The notes under the pieces: model-generated
Seen by the model: only the letters and a program-made list of their open reading frames with translations
The model's database searches: none
Told to the model about the DNA's origin: nothing
In this document: piece by piece, positions 1 to 5,804 of the stretch
Layout: each line of letters starts with the position of its first letter
Position numbering within the stretch: position 1 is the stretch's first letter
Assembly (NCBI GenBank): GCA_027065835.1
Contig: JAMONK010000214.1
Span: 1-6,406, forward strand
From: Thermococcus sp.
GTDB lineage: Archaea; Methanobacteriota_B; Thermococci; Thermococcales; Thermococcaceae
Length of the DNA stretch: 6,406 nt
Direction: 5' to 3'
Program-made: the position numbers and the translations under genes

Positions 1-452
1 AGTATGAGGTACTCGAGCGGTCCCTTCATGTCTGGGTCGTTCAACGGGGTTATCCTCCCGTAGTAGGCGAAGAGGTTGTACTCCCCCAGGTCCTTCTTTC
101 CGTTCTCGTCGGAGTAGATATGGGCCTTCACGTAGCCCCTCTGCTTTATGACCTCGTAGGAGCGCTCCCCCTCGGAACTCTTGACCGTGAACGTGTACTT
201 CACGTACGTTATGTAGTAGCCCTGACCGTTAACTCGAACCGGGTTGTAGGCATCCCAGGGAGTTTTCCAGGTTGAAACCCCGGATTCTCCTCCCCCGCTT
301 TGGCTGCTGGTCTCCTGTGTTTCTCCCCCGCTCTCCTGGTACGTTTCACTGGGGGAGGTTCTCTCCTCTCCCCCGCTGCTGATGCAGCCGCTGGCCACTA
401 CGCCCATTAGGACAACAATAACCAAAAGCAATGTCAAACCCCTACTTTTCAT
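1..452 (-). CDS. Secreted lipoprotein, paralogue of the neighbouring lipoprotein (C-terminus beyond window)
   Basis: The first 150 codons are present; the gene runs off the left edge. The ATG at 452 is preceded by GAGGTG six bases upstream. Residues 1-23 form a lipoprotein signal peptide: a K/R start, a hydrophobic run (LLLVIVVLMGVV) and the lipobox ASGC, with Cys23 as the predicted lipidated residue. A low-complexity Ser/Gly/Glu/Gln linker follows (about residues 24-60), then a folded part starting WKTPWDAY. That part aligns with the complete lipoprotein at 698-1852: PWDAY/PWEYA, an N-G/D-G turn followed by YY.TY/YTVTYY, YEVIK/YEYVIEK, and GKKDLGE identical in both, then an ITP segment. The two are therefore tandem paralogues. 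It should be anchored on the outer face of the cytoplasmic membrane. The function is unknown. No convincing TATA box lies directly upstream, so transcription may continue from the upstream lipoprotein gene. Confidence 0.85.
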   Translation of the reverse strand, partial: MKSRGLTLLLVIVVLMGVVASGCISSGGEERTSPSETYQESGGETQETSSQSGGGESGVSTWKTPWDAYNPVRVNGQGYYITYVKYTFTVKSSEGERSYEVIKQRGYVKAHIYSDENGKKDLGEYNLFAYYGRITPLNDPDMKGPLEYLI

Positions 453-612
453 ACACGCCACCTCTATACCCTTTCATTGTGATTTCACCCCTAAACTTGA
501 TATCGCGAGGCGTAGAGACAAAAATCTCCCATTGGGCTTGATACGTGTATGGGGCCTCGGTCTCGGCCCGAACGATGCTGGAGACGCTGCCATAGATCCT
601 TGGGGGAGGCAT
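442..612 (-). CDS. Possible small ORF or gene remnant, 56 codons, ending over the lipoprotein start
   Basis: A minus-strand frame opens at ATG 612 and stops at TAG 442-444, overlapping the start of the next lipoprotein gene by 11 bases. From residue 5 on, the translation looks protein-like: alternating hydrophobic and charged residues, including APYTYQAQWEIFV and IKFRGEITMKG, with G/C-rich third positions in most codons. Against it, no Shine-Dalgarno match precedes the ATG (the upstream bases are pyrimidine-rich), the first residues are MPPPR, and no TATA box is placed for a leaderless start. It may be the surviving C-terminal piece of a lost gene, a real small gene coupled to the lipoprotein, or chance. 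The rest of the gap between the lipoproteins (613-697) shows nothing else that I can support. Confidence 0.3.
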   Translation of the reverse strand: MPPPRIYGSVSSIVRAETEAPYTYQAQWEIFVSTPRDIKFRGEITMKGYRGGVYEK

Positions 613-697
613 TGATGGGAGAGAGGTTAATGAACACCGGTGCCGGTTGCGGGAAATGGAATAAACGGGGGCAGAATGGTGTTAACGCCTCCCCAAC

Positions 698-1852
698 TCA
701 GCCCACCTTTTCGAGCTTTAGATCCTCTATTTTGATGTAGCCATAGATGGTTGTCTTCTGCCCTGTTCCCTGCTCTATGTAGCTGAAGTGTCCTTCCACC
801 TCCAACGGGATGAAGAGCTCCGGGGCTACCGTCGCTTTGCCGCCCAGGTTTACGCCCTCGGGGCTTCCGGAGTACTTCCACTGGCCATCGACGAGGTTGA
901 AAGTTATCCCCGAGAACGTAGCGGTCCCGTCAGGTTTGGTGCTCCAGGACCAGGTATGCCCCAGCATGTCACTCCAGGTTCCACTCTGGGGAACCGCGAG
1001 GTTCTCGTCCGACCATGCTGTCCATATTCCCACCTGAATGATCGTGAACCAGCCCATCCACAGGTTCGTGAGATCCGGGCCGATGTCGCTGAGGATCTCG
1101 TTATCCCCCTCCATGTAGGGGAACAGGCTCTCACCGAAGGCCCTCGGGTTGGTGAAGGTTAGGGTTCTACCCATGTAGTCTACCTGGAATCCCACGAGGT
1201 TGGTTGAGCCACCGTACATGTTGCTTGTCCACCCCATCTCCCAGGGGTAGATGAAGCTGTCCCCTGTTTCGTTTTTGTACCACACCTTAATGGTAACTTT
1301 GTCCTTCATGGCGGCCGCATTTTTGGGAGTTATCACTGTAACGTACTGATACACCCCCTTTTCGCCTAGGTCTTTCTTACCACCCATGGCGTCGGTTCCG
1401 TAGACGTGTATCTTCGTCTTCTCGAAGCTTTTCTCAATTACATACTCGTAAACCGGTGAGCTTTGATTTGGCTGAACCTTGTAGAGGGCCCTGTAGTACG
1501 TTACGGTGTAGTTCTCTCCATCGATGGTTACCGGTGCGTACTCCCACGGGTGCTCCCAGTAGGCCTCTTCCGTCGGGGTCTGCGTCGTGGTCGTCGTCGG
1601 GCTTTCGGTGCTTGACGTTGTGGTTGGGGTCTCCGAGCTGCTGGTTGTTGTGCTCGTTGTCTGGCTGGACGTAGTCGTCGTGCCCGGATGAGTGGTGGTT
1701 GAACTCTCAGTGGTGCCCGTTGGGGAGCCTCCACCCGTCGTGTGGGTGGGTGATGTGGTTGAGGTCGCGCCTCCGCCGCCACCCAGACAACCGCCGGCAA
1801 CGACTAACCCCAGGAGAATCAAACTCAATACCACCCCTGCAATTTTCTTCAT
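698..1852 (-). CDS. Secreted lipoprotein with Thr/Ser-rich linker and aromatic-rich domain
   Basis: 384 residues from ATG 1852, chosen because GGGAGGGG lies just upstream and MKKIAGVVLS starts a typical signal peptide; an upstream ATG at 1900 would add 16 residues before it. The lipobox is VAGGC with Cys22 as the lipid attachment site, then a glycine run. Residues about 29-94 are nearly all Thr, Ser, Pro and Gly, as in the extended, probably O-glycosylated stalks of archaeal surface proteins. The folded part (about 98-384) begins WEHPWEY, shares GKKDLGE and flanking motifs with the lipoprotein at 1-452, and its middle is rich in Trp (MGWFTIIQVGIWTAW, TWSDMLGHTWSW). It ends in beta-strand-like segments and LKLEKVG. 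It probably sits on the outer membrane face. I recognise no catalytic motif or solute-binding signature, so the function is unknown. Confidence 0.9.
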   Translation of the reverse strand: MKKIAGVVLSLILLGLVVAGGCLGGGGGATSTTSPTHTTGGGSPTGTTESSTTTHPGTTTTSSQTTSTTTSSSETPTTTSSTESPTTTTTQTPTEEAYWEHPWEYAPVTIDGENYTVTYYRALYKVQPNQSSPVYEYVIEKSFEKTKIHVYGTDAMGGKKDLGEKGVYQYVTVITPKNAAAMKDKVTIKVWYKNETGDSFIYPWEMGWTSNMYGGSTNLVGFQVDYMGRTLTFTNPRAFGESLFPYMEGDNEILSDIGPDLTNLWMGWFTIIQVGIWTAWSDENLAVPQSGTWSDMLGHTWSWSTKPDGTATFSGITFNLVDGQWKYSGSPEGVNLGGKATVAPELFIPLEVEGHFSYIEQGTGQKTTIYGYIKIEDLKLEKVG

Positions 1853-1867
1853 ATTCTCCCCTCCCAA

Positions 1868-1889
1868 CCGGCGAAAAAAGAAAAGCCGG
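1868..1889 (-). promoter_or_regulatory. U-rich tract inside a short inverted repeat, lipoprotein leader
   Basis: Arms CCGGC (1868-1872) and GCCGG (1885-1889) are perfect complements flanking 12 bases that read TTTTCTTTTTTC on the transcribed strand. The element lies between the predicted transcript start (about 1905) and the ribosome binding site of the lipoprotein at 1852. Runs of U are the main termination signal in archaea, so this could act as an attenuator or pause site. It could equally be a terminator for transcripts arriving from the DUF434 gene. A role is inferred, not shown. Confidence 0.4.
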
Positions 1890-1924
1890 GCAGTGTGCAA
1901 TCTTCTTATAGAATACGGTGTTAT

Positions 1925-1934
1925 CCTATTAAAC
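1925..1934 (-). promoter_or_regulatory. Candidate TATA box for the lipoprotein gene
   Basis: The minus strand reads CAAACG followed by TTTAATAGG, an acceptable archaeal BRE/TATA arrangement. A start about 25 bases downstream (near 1905) would give a leader of roughly 50 bases before the ATG at 1852. The element sits in the 133-base gap after the DUF434 gene. The match is moderate. Confidence 0.45.
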
Positions 1935-1985
1935 GTTTGCTAAAACTTTAATTTGAGTTGCAACAATTCGAATACAATCTGAGTG

Positions 1986-2648
1986 TTATGATTTTTTTGT
2001 AAATCTTTGCATGACACTTTTAAAGGGAGGAATCTCAAGACCCCTCCTCTTCCCGATTAGGCGGGGCACATCGAAAACATGGGGTACCCTGGAGATTATC
2101 CCCACATCCGCCGTCGCAACTGTTCCGTACCCCTTCAGCTTAAAATCCGGGCTTTTAACCAGCTCAACCTTTCCACGAAGGTGGGACTCTTCCAGGGCCC
2201 CCTCGGTGAGTTTCCTGACGATGCCGCTCTTCGGAACGGCCCTCCCATAAAAGACCAACAGTTCTGAAACACCGAGCCCTGCAAGGGCTTTCATCGCCTC
2301 CGTGATAATGGGCCCGGTTCGTTCGCTGACCCTGTACCTACCCTGGTGCTTCAGGTCCCGCACGAGACCGTCCTCGCAGAGTATTGCCTTTCCGTCGATG
2401 AGCGATTCAATGGTTATGAGCACGTTGAAGCCATCGATCGCGAGACTCCTCCCTCTGAGTTCGTTGGGTCTCAGGAGCTTCCCTTGAACCTCCACGATCC
2501 ACGTGTCCGGGAAGACGCATCTGGCTAGGAGGTGTCGTTCTTCAAGGGTTAACCGGTAGTGGTCGGAGACAACCCTGAGGGCGTAGCTCTTCCTGTAGCC
2601 ACGGTTGAGAAGATATTTGAAGTCTGTGTAGGCGTCCTCAACGTTCAT
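1986..2648 (-). CDS. DUF434-type protein with a PIN/NYN-like acidic pattern
   Basis: 220 residues from ATG 2648 (GAGG seven bases upstream). The N-terminus (about residues 5-45: AYTDFKYLLNRGYRKSYAL then LTLEERHLLARCVF) matches what I know of the DUF434/COG2454 family. The C-terminal part starts with a beta strand ending in an Asp (LAIDGFNV, Asp72 and Asn75), followed by CEDG (Glu92, Asp93), a strand LLVFYG, and a late Asp in TADVGII (Asp181). That spacing resembles PIN/NYN nucleases, so RNA cleavage is a reasonable guess but unproven. An alternative ATG at 2687 adds 13 residues and overlaps the HD gene's stop as ATGA, with GGAG upstream; I prefer 2648 because the extra residues look unlike the family and use rare codons such as CGA. 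Either way it is translated with the HD gene. The gene ends in an A-rich stretch. Confidence 0.8.
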   Translation of the reverse strand: MNVEDAYTDFKYLLNRGYRKSYALRVVSDHYRLTLEERHLLARCVFPDTWIVEVQGKLLRPNELRGRSLAIDGFNVLITIESLIDGKAILCEDGLVRDLKHQGRYRVSERTGPIITEAMKALAGLGVSELLVFYGRAVPKSGIVRKLTEGALEESHLRGKVELVKSPDFKLKGYGTVATADVGIISRVPHVFDVPRLIGKRRGLEIPPFKSVMQRFTKKS

Positions 2649-2683
2649 ACCGTTCCCTCGGACCGGGGGCTTGGAGTGGCGGC

Positions 2684-3454
2684 TCATGCGACCTTCTCCA
2701 GTACCTCCCCCATGGTGTGTATCCTCAGCTTTACCCTGCCGCTCAGGAGGGAGCTCTTGACTTTCTTCGTGAGGATTTCGTCCACCTGGAAGACTCCCGC
2801 GGGGTGCTTCATCCATATTTCAATCATTATGGGTTCCTCTCCGTCTCCTTTCCGTATCTCGACGCGTTCGATGGCCAGAGCTGAGACCGCGTGGATGTCC
2901 ACCTTGTCCTTTTTGTGCACCAGCCTGCTCCTTCCCGCTTCCATGTCGCATCCATCCGCTATCGTTACGAGGCTCCCCTCGATCGTCGTGCACGGCACGT
3001 GCTCATCGTGCGTGTATATCGAGTTGAGTGTCAGGGCCTTCAGTAGGAGGGGGTCTTCCCCATCGAACTCCCCAGCCAGCCCCTCGATTATCGGCTCGGC
3101 CAGGAGGACGCTGAACTGGTAGTGGTTTATCCTGTGGATCATGTTACCGAGGTCGTGAAACAGCGCGCTGAAGGCTACGATGAACTTGCTCCACCGTATC
3201 GGCTTTCCAAGGCTCTCCGCCGTTGTTTTTATGCCGGCCTCCTTTATTATCCGCAGGAGCTCAAGCGCGCGCCTCGTCGTGAGGAGAACGTGAACCGGCC
3301 CATGGTCGTTGAACTGGTAAACGTTCAGAACGATGTAGTTCGTGGTTTCGAAATACTTCCTGTGCTCCCTGAACGCCCTCTCGTACATAGCGTAGAGTTC
3401 CTCATCGTCCATCAACTCCCGGATCTCCCTCAGGAGTCCCTCCTCCGTGTACAT
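2684..3454 (-). CDS. HD-domain metal-dependent phosphohydrolase-like protein
   Basis: 256 residues from ATG 3454, preceded by GGGTGG five bases upstream. A GTG at 3463 would add three residues but has a poorer site. The HD-superfamily ligands are visible: His51 and His55 in NDHGPVHV, the paired His100-Asp101 in ALFHDLGN, His107 and His111 in the next helix, His149-Asp150 in YTHDEH, and Asp167 in TIADGCDM. These should hold one or two metal ions for hydrolysis of a phosphate ester or phosphodiester. The substrate cannot be read from the sequence. The C-terminal 80 residues (IERVEI to LRIHTMGEV) look like an added alpha/beta segment. The protein has no signal peptide, so it is cytoplasmic. The gene runs into the DUF434 gene with an overlap or a gap of 35 bases, so the two are probably co-expressed. 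Confidence 0.85.
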   Translation of the reverse strand: MYTEEGLLREIRELMDDEELYAMYERAFREHRKYFETTNYIVLNVYQFNDHGPVHVLLTTRRALELLRIIKEAGIKTTAESLGKPIRWSKFIVAFSALFHDLGNMIHRINHYQFSVLLAEPIIEGLAGEFDGEDPLLLKALTLNSIYTHDEHVPCTTIEGSLVTIADGCDMEAGRSRLVHKKDKVDIHAVSALAIERVEIRKGDGEEPIMIEIWMKHPAGVFQVDEILTKKVKSSLLSGRVKLRIHTMGEVLEKVA

Positions 3455-3505
3455 GGTTTCCACCCAAGGACGTGGAGAAGAGGGGGTTTTAAGGGTTTTG
3501 AACGG

Positions 3506-3514
3506 TTTTTAAAG
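3506..3514 (-). promoter_or_regulatory. Candidate TATA box for the HD-DUF434 pair
   Basis: The minus strand reads CTTTAAAAA here. Initiation about 25 bases downstream (near 3484) gives a leader of about 30 bases to ATG 3454. A second A/T run, CCTTAAAAC at about 3486-3494, is a weaker alternative. The gap after the PIN gene contains no T-run on the transcribed strand, so read-through from the aIF2 gamma operon is also possible. Confidence 0.5.
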
Positions 3515-3528
3515 TGTTGGTTTGTGCC

Positions 3529-3948
3529 TTACTCCAGCACGCCCTCAAGTTCCAGTATCTTCCGCGAGCGCAGGTAAACCACTGGTACCCCCCTTGCGCG
3601 GAGCCTTTTTTTGAGCCCCTTATCGTTCGTGCACACTATAACGCGTTCGTTGTTCACCGCGAAGTCGAGGATCTGGTCGTCTATGGGTCGTTCACCAAAA
3701 CGGCCAATTTCAAGGACCTCAAACCTCTCCGCGAGTTTTCTGGCCATCTTTATGGCCATAAGGTCCTTTCCACGTGATTTCCTCTCTATAACGTCCAGCT
3801 CCTGGAGGACGACGTTCGGGACGATCACGCGAAATCTGACGTCCAGAACCCTGTTCAGCTCCCCCAGAATGTCCACCCCGAACTGTCCGGGTATGAGCAG
3901 GAAATTAGTGTCCGGTAGAACGAGCCACTCCCGTTTTTTAGGGGCCAT
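3529..3948 (-). CDS. PIN-domain protein, Fcf1-like, downstream of aIF2 gamma
   Basis: 139 residues from ATG 3948, which follows GGTGAT by four bases; an in-frame TTG at 3960 overlaps that site and is rejected. The fold is a complete single PIN domain. After a basic start comes the strand LVLPDTNFLL with the first catalytic Asp (Asp13), then Glu50 in VVLQELD, Asp90-Asp91 in PIDDQILDFA, and Asp109 in CTNDKGLKKRL. These four acidic positions bind Mg or Mn in PIN ribonucleases. The central basic helix (ERKSRGKDLMAIKMARKLAE) is like that of the Fcf1/Utp24 group involved in rRNA processing. There is no antitoxin gene beside it, so a VapC toxin role is unlikely. Its start is only 21 bases after the aIF2 gamma stop, so they form an operon; linkage to translation genes supports a housekeeping RNA role. 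Confidence 0.88.
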   Translation of the reverse strand: MAPKKREWLVLPDTNFLLIPGQFGVDILGELNRVLDVRFRVIVPNVVLQELDVIERKSRGKDLMAIKMARKLAERFEVLEIGRFGERPIDDQILDFAVNNERVIVCTNDKGLKKRLRARGVPVVYLRSRKILELEGVLE

Positions 3949-3969
3949 AAAAATCACCAAAAAAGAAAG

Positions 3970-5202
3970 TCAGTCTCTTATGAGGCCGTAGCCTATGAGG
4001 CGCCATCTTGAGCCGACCTGCCTGCTTATGGCCACCCTGTCGCCGTTCTCGGCGCAGATGGGTATCTGGAGCTTCATCTCGACCTCGTCCTTTCCAAGCC
4101 CCGTGACGAGCCCCATGGTCCTCGCGGTGCCCACGTTGAGCAGGAGAACCTCGCGTTTCTTGATGGGGTCAACCCGCAGTTCTTCCTCCGTCCCGACGAC
4201 CCTCTCAAGGAGGTGCACCTCTATCCGCAGGTCCCCCCTGACGGGTGGCAGCTTGCCAGGTTTCCCAACGACGTTTCCGGCCATCAAGTCGCCCTTTGTG
4301 AGGAAGGGGTCGAGTGTCGTTCCAACACCAACCAGTCCACCGGGGTAGGCCCTGTCAACGAACCTCCCGCCGGCCTGAAGGGAGACTATCTCGGTGGTTA
4401 TCGGCTCGTACTTTATCCTGCCGTGGTCCTCGTAGGGGACACCGGGCCTTATCTCGATCTCGTCCCCGACCTTGAGTTTTCCCTGAACTATTGATCCCCC
4501 GATAACACCTCCAACGAGCTTTTCTGGGGGTGTTCCGGGTTTGTTTACATCAAAGCTCCTCAGAACCAGCATCTTAGGGGCTTTCCGGAGGTCGTGTTTT
4601 GGTGTGGGTATGACCTCCTCTATGGCCGAGAGGAGGACGTCTACGTTTGCACCGTGAAGCGCTGATATCGGGATTATCGGCGCGTTTTCCGCCACCGTCC
4701 CGCTTATGAACTCCTTTATCTCCTCGTACCTCTGGAGGATGGTCTCCCTCTCCACGAGCTCGATTTTATTGAGTGCTATGACAACGTTTCTGTTCCCGAC
4801 TATCTGAAGGGCCATGAGGTGCTCCCTCGTCTGGGGCATTACTCCCTCGTTGGCTGCTATGACGAGAACGGCGCCGTCCATGAGTGATGCACCGGCGAGC
4901 ATCGTGGTCATCAGAGCCTCGTGGCCGGGGGCGTCTATGAACGACACGCGCCTCTCAAACTCCGTCTCGGCGCCACAGTACGGGCAGACCGGTGAGTTCG
5001 AGTACCTGCCGCAGTTCGGGCACTTCCTTATCTCCGCATCGGCGAACCCGATCTTTATTGTGATGCCCCTCCTCATTTCTTCACTGTGCGTGTCAGTCCA
5101 TATCCCTGTGAGTGCCCTTGTTAACGTGGTTTTACCGTGATCAACGTGACCGACCATTCCGATATTAACCTCAGCCTGCCTGAACTCTTTCTTCTTCGCC
5201 AT
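3970..5202 (-). CDS. eif2g: Translation initiation factor 2 subunit gamma (aIF2 gamma)
   Basis: This is the GTP-binding core subunit of the aIF2 heterotrimer, which brings initiator Met-tRNA to the small ribosomal subunit. At 410 residues it is the usual archaeal length. The G domain (about 1-205) has G1 GHVDHGKT (18-25), the switch 1 Thr48 in RRGITI, a zinc knuckle CPNC (61-64) and CPYC (73-76), G3 DAPGH (90-94), G4 NKIE (145-148) and G5 SAL (180-182). NKIE rather than NKxD is, from memory, normal for Thermococcales. Domain II (about 206-325) includes LRSFDVNKPGTPPEKLVGGV, and domain III ends at GSRWRLIGYG. ATG 5202 follows GAGGTGA by six bases. The gene has its own promoter behind the S6e terminator and leads the operon with the PIN gene. 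Confidence 0.98.
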   Translation of the reverse strand: MAKKKEFRQAEVNIGMVGHVDHGKTTLTRALTGIWTDTHSEEMRRGITIKIGFADAEIRKCPNCGRYSNSPVCPYCGAETEFERRVSFIDAPGHEALMTTMLAGASLMDGAVLVIAANEGVMPQTREHLMALQIVGNRNVVIALNKIELVERETILQRYEEIKEFISGTVAENAPIIPISALHGANVDVLLSAIEEVIPTPKHDLRKAPKMLVLRSFDVNKPGTPPEKLVGGVIGGSIVQGKLKVGDEIEIRPGVPYEDHGRIKYEPITTEIVSLQAGGRFVDRAYPGGLVGVGTTLDPFLTKGDLMAGNVVGKPGKLPPVRGDLRIEVHLLERVVGTEEELRVDPIKKREVLLLNVGTARTMGLVTGLGKDEVEMKLQIPICAENGDRVAISRQVGSRWRLIGYGLIRD

Positions 5203-5240
5203 TTTCTCTCACCTCTCTATGAGTAAGAAGAAGGTGCACT

Positions 5241-5254
5241 TATTAACCTTTACC
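5241..5254 (-). promoter_or_regulatory. Promoter of the aIF2 gamma-PIN operon
   Basis: The transcribed strand reads GGGTAAAGGTTAATA, a BRE-like GTAAA followed by a TATA-like TTAATA. A start about 25 bases on (near 5219) leaves a short leader of about 17 bases that still contains the GAGGTGA ribosome binding site (5209-5215). It lies just downstream of the S6e terminator, so aIF2 gamma can be expressed independently of S6e. Confidence 0.6.
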
Positions 5255-5293
5255 CGACAGGGTGCCCTCCTGGGGAATAAACCGTCCTGAATT

Positions 5294-5321
5294 AAAAAGA
5301 CGGCCGAGGGGATGACCCCTC
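5294..5321 (-). terminator. Terminator of the S6e gene: hairpin plus T5
   Basis: GAGGGG (5306-5311) and CCCCTC (5316-5321) form a perfect 6-base stem with a 4-base loop. The stem overlaps the last two bases of the TGA stop. A T5 run on the transcribed strand (5294-5298) follows, as expected for archaeal termination. The T-run is itself enclosed by CCGTC (5282-5286) and GACGG (5299-5303), giving a second, competing small hairpin. Confidence 0.6.
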
Positions 5322-5697
5322 AGAAGACGAGCTTCATGTTGATCTGGACGATCTCGGGGCTGATGGTGTTGCCCCTGACGGTCTTCTTCCTTCTCTCGCC
5401 CCTCTCCTTGGGTCTAAAGCCGGGTCCCTTCGAGACGAGGATCTTGACCCTCCTCGGGCCGTGGACGTCGGGCCTCATGGCGAAGCCGTCCTTGTCTGTA
5501 CCACCGGTTATCCTGAGCTTCGCGCCGGCGGGTATCTCCTCACCAAACACCTCGGTAAGGTTGAGTCCGAGCTCACTGAGCGGGATCTCCTCTCCGATGC
5601 GCTTTCCGAGGAGCCTCTCAGCGGCGTCACCGCTTATCTCAACCTGCCTGGCTATGCCGTTCTTAGGGTTGGATATAACGAGCTTAAAGGTCGCCAT
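5320..5697 (-). CDS. rps6e: 30S ribosomal protein S6e
   Basis: 125 residues, the normal length of archaeal S6e, which lacks the long phosphorylated C-terminal tail of eukaryotic S6. Recognisable parts are the N-terminal strand [14 protein letters not shown], the GKRIGEEI turn, [16 protein letters not shown] (the family signature) and the basic segment [23 protein letters not shown] that would contact rRNA, ending IVQINMKLV. It belongs to the body of the small ribosomal subunit. ATG 5697 follows two purine-rich matches, AGGAGGTG and then GGGAGG. The start is therefore certain. The gene is monocistronic by its signals: a TATA box and a leader of about 50 bases with hairpins upstream, and a terminator overlapping the stop. 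It lies beside aIF2 gamma, an association I recall as common in archaea. Confidence 0.98.
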   Translation of the reverse strand: MATFKLVISNPKNGIARQVEISGDAAERLLGKRIGEEIPLSELGLNLTEVFGEEIPAGAKLRITGGTDKDGFAMRPDVHGPRRVKILVSKGPGFRPKERGERRKKTVRGNTISPEIVQINMKLVF

Positions 5698-5723
5698 TTC
5701 CTCCCACCTCCTGTGTCATTAGC

Positions 5724-5750
5724 GGGATTCATTGGGATAATCCCTTATCC
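5724..5750 (-). promoter_or_regulatory. Two mutually exclusive hairpins in the S6e leader
   Basis: On the transcript, GGATAA (5750-5745) pairs perfectly with TTATCC (5740-5735) around a 4-base loop. Alternatively GGGATT (5744-5739) pairs perfectly with AATCCC (5729-5724). The pairings share bases 5740-5739 and block each other sterically. They lie at the predicted 5' end of the S6e mRNA, upstream of the ribosome binding site. This could allow autoregulation by S6e, which is inference. Confidence 0.35.
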
Positions 5751-5770
5751 AGTGAGCGCTGTGGTTCAGC

Positions 5771-5784
5771 CTTTAAAAAGTTTC
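5771..5784 (-). promoter_or_regulatory. Promoter of the S6e gene
   Basis: The transcribed strand has GAAA directly followed by CTTTTTAAAG, a good BRE plus TATA-like box. Initiation about 25 bases downstream, near 5750, gives a leader of about 52 bases. The promoter abuts the end of the preceding gene, whose termination signals overlap it. Confidence 0.65.
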
Positions 5785-5803
5785 CTCCAAAATAAAATGG
5801 AGG
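5784..5803 (-). terminator. Candidate terminator of the 104-residue protein gene
   Basis: CCTCC and GGAGG arms (5784-5788, 5799-5803) enclose ATTTTATTTT on the transcribed strand, starting one base after the TGA stop at 5805-5807. A further T5 lies inside the S6e TATA box (5771-5780). The U-rich loop is what archaeal termination would use; the stem may be incidental. Confidence 0.45.
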
Positions 5804-5804
5804 G

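Noticed and set aside
1570..1770. Tandem DNA repeat or CRISPR-like array
   Set aside because: The repetitive look comes from Thr/Ser codons in the lipoprotein linker; there is no fixed repeat unit and no spacers.
2559..3122. Plus-strand open frame of 187 codons across the HD and DUF434 genes
   Set aside because: It is antisense to two well-supported genes, has no ribosome binding site or family motif, and shows the Ser/Pro/Arg-rich composition typical of a mirror frame. The same holds for the other long plus-strand frames, such as 788-1162, 3122-3577 and 5312-5722.
3529..3948. VapC toxin of a toxin-antitoxin pair
   Set aside because: No small antitoxin gene precedes it; it follows aIF2 gamma by 21 bases and resembles the Fcf1-like housekeeping group.
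4759..4770. NKIE instead of NKxD in the aIF2 gamma G4 motif as an unusual substitution
   Set aside because: From memory, Thermococcales aIF2 gamma proteins carry NKIE, so this is a lineage trait and not a defect.
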